From assembly GCA_030068525.1 (NCBI GenBank), contig JASJOS010000020.1, positions 62,001 to 126,000 on the forward strand: a stretch of 64,000 nt of DNA, read 5' to 3'. Of the stretch, positions 27,056 to 35,104 are shown in pieces. Below the pieces are notes generated by a model. The model was given only the letters and a program-made list of their open reading frames with translations, ran no database searches and was not told where the DNA came from. The first letter of the stretch is position 1, and every line of letters starts with the position of its first letter. The position numbers and the translations under genes are program-made. This DNA comes from Xanthocytophaga flava (GTDB lineage Bacteria; Bacteroidota; Bacteroidia; Cytophagales; 172606-1).

Positions 27056-28018
27056 TTATTTTTTAAATAAGGAATTGACAAAAGCAACCTTATCAAACAA
27101 CTGCAGATCATCAATTTTTTCTCCTACACCTATATATTTAACCGGAATTTTAAACTGATCAGATATTCCAATTACTACACCTCCTTTGGCCGTTCCGTCC
27201 AGTTTAGTAATAGCCAGTGCCGTTACATCAGTAGCTTTCGTAAACTCCTGAGCCTGAATAAATGCATTCTGCCCTGTGCTACCATCTAATACCAACAATA
27301 CTTCGTGAGGAGCATCTGGCACCACTTTCTGCATAACCCGTTTTATTTTTGTGAGTTCCTGCATCAGGTTAACCTTTGTATGTAAACGACCTGCTGTATC
27401 TACAATAATAATATCAGCCTTTTGTTCATTTCCTTGTTTCACTGCATCAAAGGCAACTGACGCTGGGTCAGTATTCATGCCATGATCAATTACTGGAATA
27501 CCTACCCGTTGTCCCCACAGTTTTAGCTGATCTACGGCTGCCGCCCGGAAGGTATCCGCTGCTCCTAATACCACCTTCTTACCTGCTTTATGAAATTGAG
27601 CTGCCAGCTTTCCAATAGTAGTAGTCTTGCCTACACCATTTACGCCTACCACCATAATAACATAGGGTTTGGTTGTATCTGGCACATCAAAGTTTTTGAT
27701 GTCCTGTGAACGATTCTCTGATAGTAACTTTGATATTTCGTCTCTTAAAATTGAATCCAGTTCACTGGCATTTAAATATTTATCCTCTGCAACTCTTTTC
27801 TCTATACGCTCAATGATTTTGAGGGTTGTGGCGACTCCAACGTCTGATGTCAAAAGTATCTCTTCCAGTTCGTCGAGTACTTCTTCATCCACCTTTGACT
27901 TTCCAATAACTGCTTTACCTAGCTTGCTAAAGAAGCTTTCTTTTGTTTTTTCCAGTCCTTTGTCTAATGACTCTTTTTGTTCTTCTTTATTAGGTTTTAA
28001 AAAATCGAAAAGTCCCAT
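27056..28018 (-). CDS. ftsY: Signal recognition particle receptor FtsY
   Basis: 320 residues; the GTPase that docks SRP-ribosome complexes at the inner membrane. The N domain (~40-100) is followed by the G domain with P-loop GVNGVGKTT at about 125-133, DTFRAAA, DTAGRL and the specificity motif TKLDG. The acidic A domain of E. coli FtsY is reduced to a short charged N-terminus beginning MGLFDFLK, as is usual in Bacteroidota. A terminator upstream separates it from the DUF4295 gene, so it probably has its own promoter. Confidence 0.96.
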   Translation of the reverse strand: MGLFDFLKPNKEEQKESLDKGLEKTKESFFSKLGKAVIGKSKVDEEVLDELEEILLTSDVGVATTLKIIERIEKRVAEDKYLNASELDSILRDEISKLLSENRSQDIKNFDVPDTTKPYVIMVVGVNGVGKTTTIGKLAAQFHKAGKKVVLGAADTFRAAAVDQLKLWGQRVGIPVIDHGMNTDPASVAFDAVKQGNEQKADIIIVDTAGRLHTKVNLMQELTKIKRVMQKVVPDAPHEVLLVLDGSTGQNAFIQAQEFTKATDVTALAITKLDGTAKGGVVIGISDQFKIPVKYIGVGEKIDDLQLFDKVAFVNSLFKK

Positions 28019-28091
28019 GTGTATTTTTCAAATTTCAGGTTGCCAGAATAAGCTAATTTTGGAACCGGGTGAATTAATGGCCTAAAATAAC

Positions 28092-28118
28092 AAAAAAAGT
28101 CCCAACAAGGGACTTTTT
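28092..28118 (-). terminator. Terminator after the DUF4295 gene
   Basis: AAAAAGTCCC / GGGACTTTTT with a 5-base loop; on the minus strand it ends in T7, upstream of ftsY. Confidence 0.75.
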
Positions 28119-28139
28119 AGATTTGAAATCAAAATGCGC

Positions 28140-28292
28140 TTAGCGTTTCAGAGCGGCTTGTACTTCTTCAGTAGATACCATCTCTTCTTTAAATGTATAA
28201 GCACCAGTTTTTGGTGACTTTACAGCTTTAATGATTTTGACAAAACCTTTGCCATCATTTTTTTTCAGGGTCGCAACAACTTTCTTTGCCAT
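28140..28292 (-). CDS. Small DUF4295 family protein
   Basis: A 50-residue basic protein beginning MAKKVVATLKKNDGKGF and ending STEEVQAALKR, translated by hand on the minus strand from the ATG at 28292 to the TAA at 28140. In Bacteroidota this family lies between rpmG and ftsY and is thought to be associated with the ribosome; its role is not settled. It is 94 bases downstream of rpmG and is followed by a terminator, so the two are probably cotranscribed. Confidence 0.85.
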   Translation of the reverse strand: MAKKVVATLKKNDGKGFVKIIKAVKSPKTGAYTFKEEMVSTEEVQAALKR

Positions 28293-28386
28293 TTCTTTGT
28301 AAACGTTAGTAAGATGAAGAGTTAATTGAGTAATCAGAATGCTATTGTTTAGATAAACTTTTCTAAAAACCAGCTAACACGAACGA

Positions 28387-28569
28387 TTACTTGATTTCTT
28401 TATGAACCGTTACTTTTTTCAGGAACGGATTATATTTTTTCAACTCAATACGTTGAGTTGTGTTTTTACGGTTTTTAACAGTGATATAACGAGACATTCC
28501 TGCAACGCCAGAATCTTTTTGTTCGGTGCATTCCAGAATTACCTGCACACGGTTACCTTTCTTTGCCAT
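28387..28569 (-). CDS. rpmG: 50S ribosomal protein L33
   Basis: 60 residues: [17 protein letters not shown], then [29 protein letters not shown] and HKEIK. It is a component of the large subunit. Only one of the four zinc-binding cysteines remains (CTEQ instead of CxxC, NPFLKK instead of CPxCxK), so this is the zinc-free C-minus form. In many Bacteroidota rpmB (L28) lies directly upstream; here that place holds only non-coding AT-rich sequence and a divergent tRNA gene. Confidence 0.95.
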   Translation of the reverse strand: MAKKGNRVQVILECTEQKDSGVAGMSRYITVKNRKNTTQRIELKKYNPFLKKVTVHKEIK

Positions 28570-28617
28570 TTTTGTAAATATTTTTAATGAATCGAATGCT
28601 TTTTAAAAACAGGACTG

Positions 28618-28625
28618 CAAAGTTA
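28618..28625 (-). promoter_or_regulatory. Probable -7 box of the rpmG promoter
   Basis: Minus-strand TAACTTTG (exact TAnnTTTG) continuing as TTTGCAGTCC, the same ten bases found in the divergent tRNA-Val promoter. It lies ~50 bases before the rpmG start. The -33 region is only T-rich. Confidence 0.55.
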
Positions 28626-28767
28626 AAATAATTTTATCGGAATTTGAAAAATTATGGAGAAAGATTTTTTCTCAAACAAGAAGAAATTTTTAAAAATGTT
28701 AAGATACTGATAGTCAGTTTGATTTTCTGTACGAAAATATTTTTTTTGATTTTTTTTGTTCCAGATA

Positions 28768-28797
28768 TTGCGTTGTAAAAAAAAGACTATAGTTTTG
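28768..28797 (+). promoter_or_regulatory. Promoter of tRNA-Val
   Basis: TTG at 28768-28770, 19 bases, then TAGTTTTG (28790-28797), an exact Bacteroidota -7 box, followed by CAGTCC; 43 bases before the tRNA. Confidence 0.6.
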
Positions 28798-28840
28798 CAG
28801 TCCCATTGAACGACAACAAGTCAAACAATGGTAAATAAAA

Positions 28841-28915
28841 GGAGGCTTAGCTCAGCCGGTTCAGAGCATCTGCCTTACAAGCAGAGGGTCGGGGGTTCGA
28901 ATCCCTCAGCCTCCA
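28841..28915 (+). tRNA. tRNA-Val (anticodon TAC)
   Basis: A 75-base cloverleaf. The acceptor stem GGAGGCT pairs with AGCCTCC at 28908-28914, with discriminator A. The D stem is GCTC/GAGC, and the anticodon stem TCTGC/GCAGA encloses loop CTTACAA with anticodon TAC at 28876-28878. The T arm is GGGGG-TTCGAAT-CCCTC with one G-U pair. The 3' CCA is not encoded. Confidence 0.97.
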
Positions 28916-28920
28916 CTAAT

Positions 28921-28954
28921 AAAAGGTCTTAGATAATCTCTAAGGCCTTTTTTA
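28921..28954 (+). terminator. Terminator after tRNA-Val
   Basis: AAAGGTCTTAGA pairs with TCTAAGGCCTTT (one G-T pair) and is followed by T6. Confidence 0.75.
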
Positions 28955-28997
28955 TTTTCTACCACTTTAGTTGCTTTACAGACCATTATTTCAATTT

Positions 28998-29441
28998 ATG
29001 AACAATACAATTTCAGAAATTCAAATACGAGAAAAGCAGCAACAGGATATGGCTGAGTTACGGACTCTGTTTTTGGAAGTCAGACAACAAACTTTTTTGT
29101 GGATAGATACAAGCGTTTTTACTTTATTGGACTTCGACAAGGAAACTGAAGAGGAGTATATCTTAGTTGCACTTGCAGAGAATAAAGTGGTTGGATTTAT
29201 TTCAGTTTGGTTAGCTGACAATTTCATTCATCATTTATATGTGGATAATACTTATCATAACCTTGGTATTGGAACCCAATTACTGGATGTGATAATAAAT
29301 AAAATTGGTCTTCCTGTTAGGCTTAAGTGTGTAGAAAAAAATAGAAGCGCAATGGCGTTTTACACTAAAAGAGGATTTATTGAAAAGCTAAGAGGGCTGT
29401 CAGACAATGAAGTCTATATTTTATTTGAATTACGGCAGTAA
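28998..29441 (+). CDS. GNAT-family N-acetyltransferase
   Basis: 147 residues from the ATG at 28998; the frame extends upstream only to a TTG at 28971. The fold markers are a central strand VVGFISVWLADNFIHHLYVDNTYHNLGIGTQLL, whose HNLGIGT is the acetyl-CoA pyrophosphate-binding loop (Q/RxxGxG/A), then CVEKNRSAMAFYTKRGF, the typical Asn-x-x-Ala-x-x-FY-x-x-x-GF end. The acceptor is unknown. First gene after the tRNA terminator; not tightly linked to what follows. Confidence 0.88.
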   Translation: MNNTISEIQIREKQQQDMAELRTLFLEVRQQTFLWIDTSVFTLLDFDKETEEEYILVALAENKVVGFISVWLADNFIHHLYVDNTYHNLGIGTQLLDVIINKIGLPVRLKCVEKNRSAMAFYTKRGFIEKLRGLSDNEVYILFELRQ

Positions 29442-29680
29442 GTATTTCGTGGTTTTACTCCATAACTTCTAGGTAAGATTCGAAGTTTATAAAGAGAATC
29501 AACTCTGGCTGTAAAGGTAGTTAGACAAACAATAGTAAGATCTCCAGGCTACTTATACAAATCTATCATCTCTCAGTAAAATTTAATCAGGCACTGTTAT
29601 TTATGCAATAGAGGCAGGTCCAATCTACATGGACATTCAGTGTGTTTTTAAATTTTATTCATAATCACTTATTCATAGAC

Positions 29681-30028
29681 ATGGAATCTACTATTCAACT
29701 AGTATTGGGATTACCCTTTAGATTAAAGCTAACAGGTAAACTAACTTATCTGCCAAGGGTTGGCGAAGCTATATTTTTAGGTAAAGACGGATTTGAAGTT
29801 ATATCAGACAAACATCCGGATAAAATAGTAGAGATACGCAATCGAATAGTTGATGTAATCGAACAAGATGCCAAGCTGGTTTTGGTCATAACACATATAT
29901 ATCATGAGTTTGATGAGGGAGGGCAGGATGTATTTATAACCGTTGAGAAATCAGATAAAATAGGAAGAGGGTATAGTGTCTTTGAAGACATTACGGAAAC
30001 ACTACAACTACAAGAAGTCCGGTTATAA
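29681..30028 (+). CDS. Hypothetical protein
   Basis: 115 residues from the ATG at 29681 (the frame reaches a GTG at 29642). No signal peptide. A predicted beta-rich small domain: VLGLPFRLKLTGKLTYLPRVGEAIFL, then EIRNRIVDVIEQDAKLVLVITHIYHEFDEGG. No family recognised. Its stop codon lies inside a perfect 28-bp palindrome, which supports a real gene end. Confidence 0.6.
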   Translation: MESTIQLVLGLPFRLKLTGKLTYLPRVGEAIFLGKDGFEVISDKHPDKIVEIRNRIVDVIEQDAKLVLVITHIYHEFDEGGQDVFITVEKSDKIGRGYSVFEDITETLQLQEVRL

Positions 30029-30039
30029 CCGGACTTCTT
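30012..30039. terminator. Perfect 28-bp palindrome overlapping a stop codon
   Basis: AAGAAGTCCGGTTA (30012-30025) followed immediately by its exact reverse complement (30026-30039). The TAA stop is in the second half. As RNA it forms a strong hairpin, but only CATTTTA follows, so it is a terminator without a proper T run. Confidence 0.6.
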
Positions 30040-30168
30040 CATTTTATAGGTATACGTTTTTGGAAAAATGAAACATCAATTATATTCGAATATCCTTCAG
30101 TCGTTTCTTTACTTATAATCCTAAGCTGCGAATAGAGACTAATAACCAGGCTGAAGATATAAAATGAG

Positions 30169-30756
30169 ATGTTATATCAACTTGGACCATATAATACGAA
30201 ACCAGATTTGACAGTTCAGGGAAAGCAAATCCGGGATTTTGTACAGACAAACTATAAATATGAAAAGGTCAAGACATTTGTTTCCAGATACAAATTTCTG
30301 GAACATGAATCTATCCTCATCCTACGTTGTGCAATTCTTGCTGGATATTGGACTTCCTATTACGGATTTGGCTGGACTAAAGAACAGGAAATAGATTTCT
30401 GGGAGTTTGTTCTTACAAAGAATACAGATTCAGGTATAATTTTTCTAACACTTGCAGAATCATACCGGGGTAATGGTATAAAATCGCTACAAGAGGTATA
30501 TCCTTTATATATAGAAGCAATACAACGAGATCCGCAACATTACTATTCTTTATCTGAGACAGATGTGGAGGAACTTAAAAAATATCCTGCCTATAAGTTT
30601 CAGATTCTGGAGATTGAGTTATCTCTGTATGAGAATATGTGGAGTAAATCAGAATGGTTAGAAGAGCATTCTCAACTGATTAAAGACTGTAATGGAGATA
30701 AAGAAATGGAAGAAGTCATACACAGAAAGGTTGAGAAGATTTTATCAGGTACTTAG
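30169..30756 (+). CDS. Hypothetical protein
   Basis: 195 residues, no signal peptide or membrane helix. The central part is helix-rich with many aromatic residues (ILRCAILAGYWTSYYGFGWTKEQEIDFWEF). The C-terminal third is charged and helical (LYENMWSKSEWLEEHSQ). It resembles a small cytoplasmic alpha-helical protein, but I do not recognise a family. It stands 140 bases after the palindrome and 103 bases before the next hypothetical gene. Confidence 0.6.
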   Translation: MLYQLGPYNTKPDLTVQGKQIRDFVQTNYKYEKVKTFVSRYKFLEHESILILRCAILAGYWTSYYGFGWTKEQEIDFWEFVLTKNTDSGIIFLTLAESYRGNGIKSLQEVYPLYIEAIQRDPQHYYSLSETDVEELKKYPAYKFQILEIELSLYENMWSKSEWLEEHSQLIKDCNGDKEMEEVIHRKVEKILSGT

Positions 30757-30859
30757 TTGCTTATTTCTTAGTGCAAACCTAGAAAGTGGCTATACACTCA
30801 TATATGATAGTATTCAAAGTTACTCAATAGAATAGTTTCAACAATAAGCCGGATAGAAC

Positions 30860-31435
30860 GTGTACAGACCCAAACCACCGATTGATCCAGATGAGTATGC
30901 TCGTAAAATTAAAAGTGTGGGAGATTCCAGACGAGAAAAGCAAAGAATTGAAGAAGAGGAAAGAAGAAAAGAAGTTCTAAACAGTCCGAGACCTATAGAC
31001 GAAGATTTGTCTATTCGAGGTATAGGTCAATTAAAAGTGCAGATTCTCTATATGCCTCCTTTTGAAACAAATTATATATGGGATATCCGACAGAGAGAAG
31101 AGAGTGGTATTCAAGTCTATTCTCTCTATGAAAATGTGCTGATAAATCGGAAGATGATAGCGCCTGGCTATAAAAGGATTCTCATTTCTGTCGAACAGTT
31201 AACCTACTTGCTGGAAAAGATCTATGCTACTAGCATTCCTTTTCGCATTATACCTGCGAATGGAATAGGACTGGATGGAACTTTATATGGGATAACTATT
31301 TTTGAGAATTTCTTTCGGAGGATTAAAGTTTCTTGGTGGGAAGAACCTCAGGAGGATTTACTTGAATTGCACAAGATATTTTTGTCATACATTGAACTAT
31401 TTAAAAATAGTGACCATAAAATTCCCGTTGTATGA
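30860..31435 (+). CDS. Hypothetical protein, GTG start
   Basis: 191 residues. A TAG in frame at 30854-30856 leaves the GTG at 30860 as the only start near the N-terminus; the next Met is at residue 65. The first ~60 residues are highly charged (RREKQRIEEEERRKEV) and probably a coiled coil or helix. The rest alternates short strands and helices (QLKVQILYMPPFETNYIWDI). No signal peptide and no known family. Confidence 0.55.
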   Translation: MYRPKPPIDPDEYARKIKSVGDSRREKQRIEEEERRKEVLNSPRPIDEDLSIRGIGQLKVQILYMPPFETNYIWDIRQREESGIQVYSLYENVLINRKMIAPGYKRILISVEQLTYLLEKIYATSIPFRIIPANGIGLDGTLYGITIFENFFRRIKVSWWEEPQEDLLELHKIFLSYIELFKNSDHKIPVV

Positions 31436-31864
31436 CGTTGTTGCACTTAGTACACTTCTTCTATGCTACAGGGTAGCTTTTTCTTCATTTCTGGTAAAAA
31501 GCACTACATTATATCCATTTTATTATTTAAAAGTTGTCGATAAGGGCGCAAACAACTTACTTAGATTATTTTCACTACTCTGGTACAGAAATTTCTTCAT
31601 TCTCGTTGTTAGTCTGAATAGGTCAGTAGAGCTGGTTTAAGATAAAACCTGTAGTAAATTAGTAAGAGTCAGAATGTATAGTATAGATTGATAGGTTAGT
31701 AACAGGGTGAATAAGATATCTTAAACCAGAATAAGAATGAGTTATCTGTATTGAGCAATCTTTAGGATAACGAAGACTAATAAGAGGTTACCACTGGGGT
31801 AACCTCTTTACATATTTGTTATTTCTGACACCTTAATCTGATACGAAACCTTCCTTAGTCAGGT
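31436..31864. other. Intergenic region without a supported gene
   Basis: 429 bases. A frame at 31302-31640 overlaps the previous gene and has no family features, so I do not call it. The only clear structure is the hairpin at 31782-31808. Confidence 0.5.
31782..31808. terminator. 11-bp perfect hairpin before the flavoprotein gene
   Basis: AAGAGGTTACC / GGTAACCTCTT with loop ACTGG, followed by TACATATTTGTTATTT. A terminator-like element 57 bases before the next start codon. Confidence 0.5.
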
Positions 31865-33247
31865 ATGAAAATATATGATGCACTGATTATCGGAGCTGGT
31901 CAAGCTGGAGTGCCACTGGCTAAAAAGCTTGCTCAATCTGGTAAAAAGACACTTCTTATAGAAAAAAGAATCTTGGGTGGCACCTGTGTAAATGATGGAT
32001 GTACCCCTACAAAAACGTTGATAGCATCTGGAAGAATTGCTTATTTAGCCAGGCATAGTAAGGAATGGGGAGTGAACAAAGATAGTGTCTCAATTGATAT
32101 GCCCTTTATTAAAAGGAGAAAAGATTCTATCATTCTGGGTTCTCGCCAAGGATTGGAAAAAGGAGTAGAAGATACTGAAGGATTGGATTTATTGTATGGG
32201 GAAGCTGTATTTACAGGTTTCAAGACTGTTACTGTTCAAGGTCGGGATGGTAAATCACAGGAAATTAAAGGTGAATACATCTTTATTAATACGGGCGCAG
32301 CTCCTGTTATCCCAGAGATTGAAGGACTTTCTACTATACATTATTTCACATCCACCTCTATCCTGGATCTGGAACAAGTGCCTGAGCACTTACTCATTGT
32401 TGGTGCTGGATATATTGCACTGGAGTTTGCTCAATTATACAGAAGATTAGGGAGTAAGGTGACAATTCTGGAGAGAAGTAACACTTTTTTTTCAAAGGAA
32501 GATGAAGACGTTGCAACTGAATTGAGAAAGATATTGGAAGAAGAAGGTATTCAAATAGAACTTAATGCTGAAGTAAGTCAGGTGAAACCATCAAAAGAAG
32601 GCAAGATACTAGCAACCCTGAAAATAGGTAATCAGTCCAATGAAATTGTCTGTTCACATTTGTTATTGGCCAGCGGAAGAAAACCTCAGAGTGAAAGCTT
32701 ATCTCTTAAGAAAACAGGTGTCACTACAGATGAGAAAGGATATATTGAGGTAAATGACCGATTGGAAACAAATGTTAGCGGAATCTATGCCTTGGGGGAT
32801 GTAAAAGGTGGTCCGGCATTTACCCATATTTCCTACAATGACTATGTAATTGTAAGTAAAAATCTGCTGGATGATGCTAACCTGACTACTCGGGATAGAT
32901 TGATACCATACTGTATATTCACAGATCCTCAGTTAGGACGAGTAGGATTGTCAGAAAAGCAAGCGCGTGAAAAGGGATATGATATTAAGGTTGCCAAACT
33001 ACCTATGGAACATGTGGCACGAGCCAGAGAAACTGGAGAGACACGTGGTTTTATGAAGGCAGTCGTAGATGAAAAAACGAAACAAATATTAGGTGCTGCT
33101 ATAATAGGAGTAGATGGAGGAGAAATCATGTCTGTATTGCAAGTAGCTATGATGGGTAAGCTCACATATGAGCAAATACGAGATGGGGTTTTTGCTCATC
33201 CCACATTTTCCGAATCATTAAACAATCTCTTTATGTCGCTAGATTAA
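31865..33247 (+). CDS. FAD-dependent disulfide oxidoreductase, mercuric-reductase/lipoamide-dehydrogenase type
   Basis: 460 residues. The FAD motif GAGQAGVPLA is at 10-19 and the redox-active disulfide Cys41-Cys46 in GGTCVNDGCTPTKT. The NAD(P) motif GAGYIALEFAQ lies near 180, the second FAD motif YALGDVKGGPAFTH near 310, and the dimer-interface His-Glu pair in AHPTFSESLN near the end. Genes like this are often labelled mercuric reductase, but the C-terminal Cys-Cys pair of MerA is absent, so mercury reduction is unlikely. Substrate unknown. It is followed after 36 bases by the DUF4126 gene, probably on one transcript. Confidence 0.88.
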   Translation: MKIYDALIIGAGQAGVPLAKKLAQSGKKTLLIEKRILGGTCVNDGCTPTKTLIASGRIAYLARHSKEWGVNKDSVSIDMPFIKRRKDSIILGSRQGLEKGVEDTEGLDLLYGEAVFTGFKTVTVQGRDGKSQEIKGEYIFINTGAAPVIPEIEGLSTIHYFTSTSILDLEQVPEHLLIVGAGYIALEFAQLYRRLGSKVTILERSNTFFSKEDEDVATELRKILEEEGIQIELNAEVSQVKPSKEGKILATLKIGNQSNEIVCSHLLLASGRKPQSESLSLKKTGVTTDEKGYIEVNDRLETNVSGIYALGDVKGGPAFTHISYNDYVIVSKNLLDDANLTTRDRLIPYCIFTDPQLGRVGLSEKQAREKGYDIKVAKLPMEHVARARETGETRGFMKAVVDEKTKQILGAAIIGVDGGEIMSVLQVAMMGKLTYEQIRDGVFAHPTFSESLNNLFMSLD

Positions 33248-33283
33248 GAACACTTGGTTATTCATACATAATTCTTATATACT

Positions 33284-33769
33284 ATGTTAAGCTCAAACAC
33301 GAAAGACTTTTTGCAGGCGGCTATTATTGGGGGATTGGCAGGTTCAAGGACCAGTAGTGCACCTGCTGTTACTAGTATCTTATTATCAAAAAATCCAACT
33401 AAAGCTTTTGCTCCTAAACTGATCCGATTCTTAGGTAATCAGTCTGTGTCGCAAGTAATGCAGCTAATGGCGATACCTGAACTCATTATGGATAAAGTTC
33501 CAACTGTTGGAGACCGCATTACACCTATGGGTGTTGCTTGTCGTATGGTATCTGGTACCTTGTGTGGTGCGTTACTTTTCAGATCCAGGAATCAGGATGT
33601 AGTTAAGGGAATGCTTATCGGTGGGCTGGCAGCACTCCTCTCTACATATGCTTTATTCTATACCCGAAAGAAATTAGCAGAGAAAACTCAAATACCCGAT
33701 GCATTGTTGGGTACTGCAGAAGATGCTATTGTGGTAGCAGGTGGTAAATGGCTTGTAAATTCTGCCTAA
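33284..33769 (+). CDS. DUF4126 family membrane protein
   Basis: 161 residues. Small-residue-rich helices dominate: FLQAAIIGGLAGSRTSSAPAVTSILL at the start, MVSGTLCGALLF in the middle, GMLIGGLAALLSTYALFYT and a final AEDAIVVAGGKWLV. The segment DKVPTVGDRITPMGVACR is characteristic of the family. Function is not known. It is probably an inner-membrane protein cotranscribed with the flavoprotein upstream. Confidence 0.75.
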   Translation: MLSSNTKDFLQAAIIGGLAGSRTSSAPAVTSILLSKNPTKAFAPKLIRFLGNQSVSQVMQLMAIPELIMDKVPTVGDRITPMGVACRMVSGTLCGALLFRSRNQDVVKGMLIGGLAALLSTYALFYTRKKLAEKTQIPDALLGTAEDAIVVAGGKWLVNSA

Positions 33770-34149
33770 AGTTAAACATTGAATCTTAAAAATATAAAAG
33801 CCCTGAGATAGTTTCAGGGTTTTTTTCATATATGCATTCCATTCCTACTTCTTTTCCCTTTTAAATCCATTTTTGTCATAGTGACAATTATTTCTTTTGT
33901 CAGTTGATTATAACAAATAATCAACCTTTTTCAATGAGCCACGCAATATGATTATTTTTGCACTATAAATGTTTTATTTTTAAAATTTTTTATAAATGCT
34001 AAAAATAGTAATATTGTATCTGCACAACAGCCTGTCATTGTTAAGATGGTTGCCTCCTCTATAAAAGTTTAGAATTCAACCATTATAGCACTGATAAAAC
34101 AGCTGAACAGTAAATACAAGGACCGCTTAACCATAAATAGTGCTAAAGT
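33770..34149. other. Spacer before the first sigma-factor locus
   Basis: 380 bases with the terminator below and, further on, a very AT-rich stretch. TATTTTTG at 33953-33960 matches the -7 box TAnnTTTG but has no good -33 partner. No gene is supported. Confidence 0.45.
33796..33826 (+). terminator. Terminator after the DUF4126 gene
   Basis: CCCTGA / TCAGGG stem extended by A/T pairs, 7-base loop, then T7. Confidence 0.8.
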
Positions 34150-34818
34150 ATGTTTCAAAGAGGGAAATCAAAGTCCGTTAGAAATATTGGGGACGCAGGC
34201 TCCAATGCATACGAACTACTTGCTGATGAGCAGCTATGGCAACAATGTAAAGCAGGAGATCGTCAGGCATTTTCTCAGGTTTTTCTGCGATACTATAAAC
34301 CTCTTCATACATATGGCGTAAGCCTTTATCCTGATAAGGAGTTGATTAGAGACTGTATTCAGGAAATTTTTCTGGAGATGTGGTTATATCGGGAGTCTGT
34401 GGCAGAAGTTGATTCCGTAAAGTTTTATGTATTTAGAAGTTTTCGAAGAAGAGTTTTCAAACGACTGGAGACTATTCGGAAGAATCCTTTTCTTGAACTT
34501 AATGAAATCTCAGAACAGACAAGTGTTCACTCATTTGAAACACTGCTAATAAAGGAACAAAGTGAGGAGGGACAAAAAAACTATCTTCTAAAAGAACTCT
34601 CCAGTTTGCCTAAAAGACAACAGGAAGCTATTTATCTAAAGTTTTATCAGGATCTGAGCTATGAAAAAATTGCAGAGATGATGTCTCTTAATTATCAATC
34701 TGTCAAAAATCTGGTTCACAATGGCGTAAAGTCTATTCGGGAGAAACTTCTGCAAAAAGATATTTTTACAATCCTGTGGCTAACAGGTACATTAGTATGG
34801 CTGTTTGTTTTAGATTAG
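34150..34818 (+). CDS. ECF sigma factor of uptake locus 1, with hydrophobic C-terminal tail
   Basis: 222 residues. Region 2 is visible in FLRYYKPLHTYGVSLYPDKELIRDCIQEIFLEMWLYR and region 4 in LSSLPKRQQEAIYLKFYQDLSYEKIAEMMSLNYQSVKNLV. It would direct RNA polymerase to the uptake genes downstream when FecR releases it. After region 4 the protein does not stop but adds about 18 mostly hydrophobic residues (FTILWLTGTLVWLFVLD), which could hold it at the membrane. The FecR gene follows after ~280 bases. The ~30-residue N-terminal extension is also unusual. Confidence 0.9.
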   Translation: MFQRGKSKSVRNIGDAGSNAYELLADEQLWQQCKAGDRQAFSQVFLRYYKPLHTYGVSLYPDKELIRDCIQEIFLEMWLYRESVAEVDSVKFYVFRSFRRRVFKRLETIRKNPFLELNEISEQTSVHSFETLLIKEQSEEGQKNYLLKELSSLPKRQQEAIYLKFYQDLSYEKIAEMMSLNYQSVKNLVHNGVKSIREKLLQKDIFTILWLTGTLVWLFVLD

Positions 34819-34823
34819 TACTA

Positions 34824-34837
34824 AAAAACTATTTTTC
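34824..34837 (+). promoter_or_regulatory. Shared element between sigma and FecR genes, copy 1
   Basis: AAAAACTATTTTTC lies 5 bases after the sigma-gene stop. A near-identical copy sits in the same place of the second locus (51246-51260). Confidence 0.4.
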
Positions 34838-35104
34838 TTTTACTTGCCCCACATTACTCCCTGGTTTGGCTAATAGATGTCTATCTAGAGTCGGATGTCT
34901 TTAACCCTTTCTTTCTTAATTCCCTTCTTATATTCTGTCTTTTCCTCTTATACAAAGCTTGACATGATGCAGTTCTGGTTTGGATAAGATAATAGATAAA
35001 ATAATTGAATTTTTTTTGAGTTCTCATGAGTACGCTTTTCAAAAGTCCTTCTCTTTTACTACATAATACCAAAGATCCATTTTTCTACCTTTTTGATACA
35101 TTCA

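Noticed and set aside
28841..31435. tRNA-Val as an attachment site for an integrated element
   Set aside because: I found no second copy of the tRNA 3' end downstream in the window and no integrase gene.
31302..31640. 112-codon frame overlapping the end of the 191-residue hypothetical gene
   Set aside because: It overlaps the better-supported gene in another frame, is rich in random hydrophobic and Cys residues and shows no family features.
31865..33247. Mercuric reductase (merA)
   Set aside because: The C-terminal Cys pair and the N-terminal metal-binding domain are absent, and there are no other mer genes.
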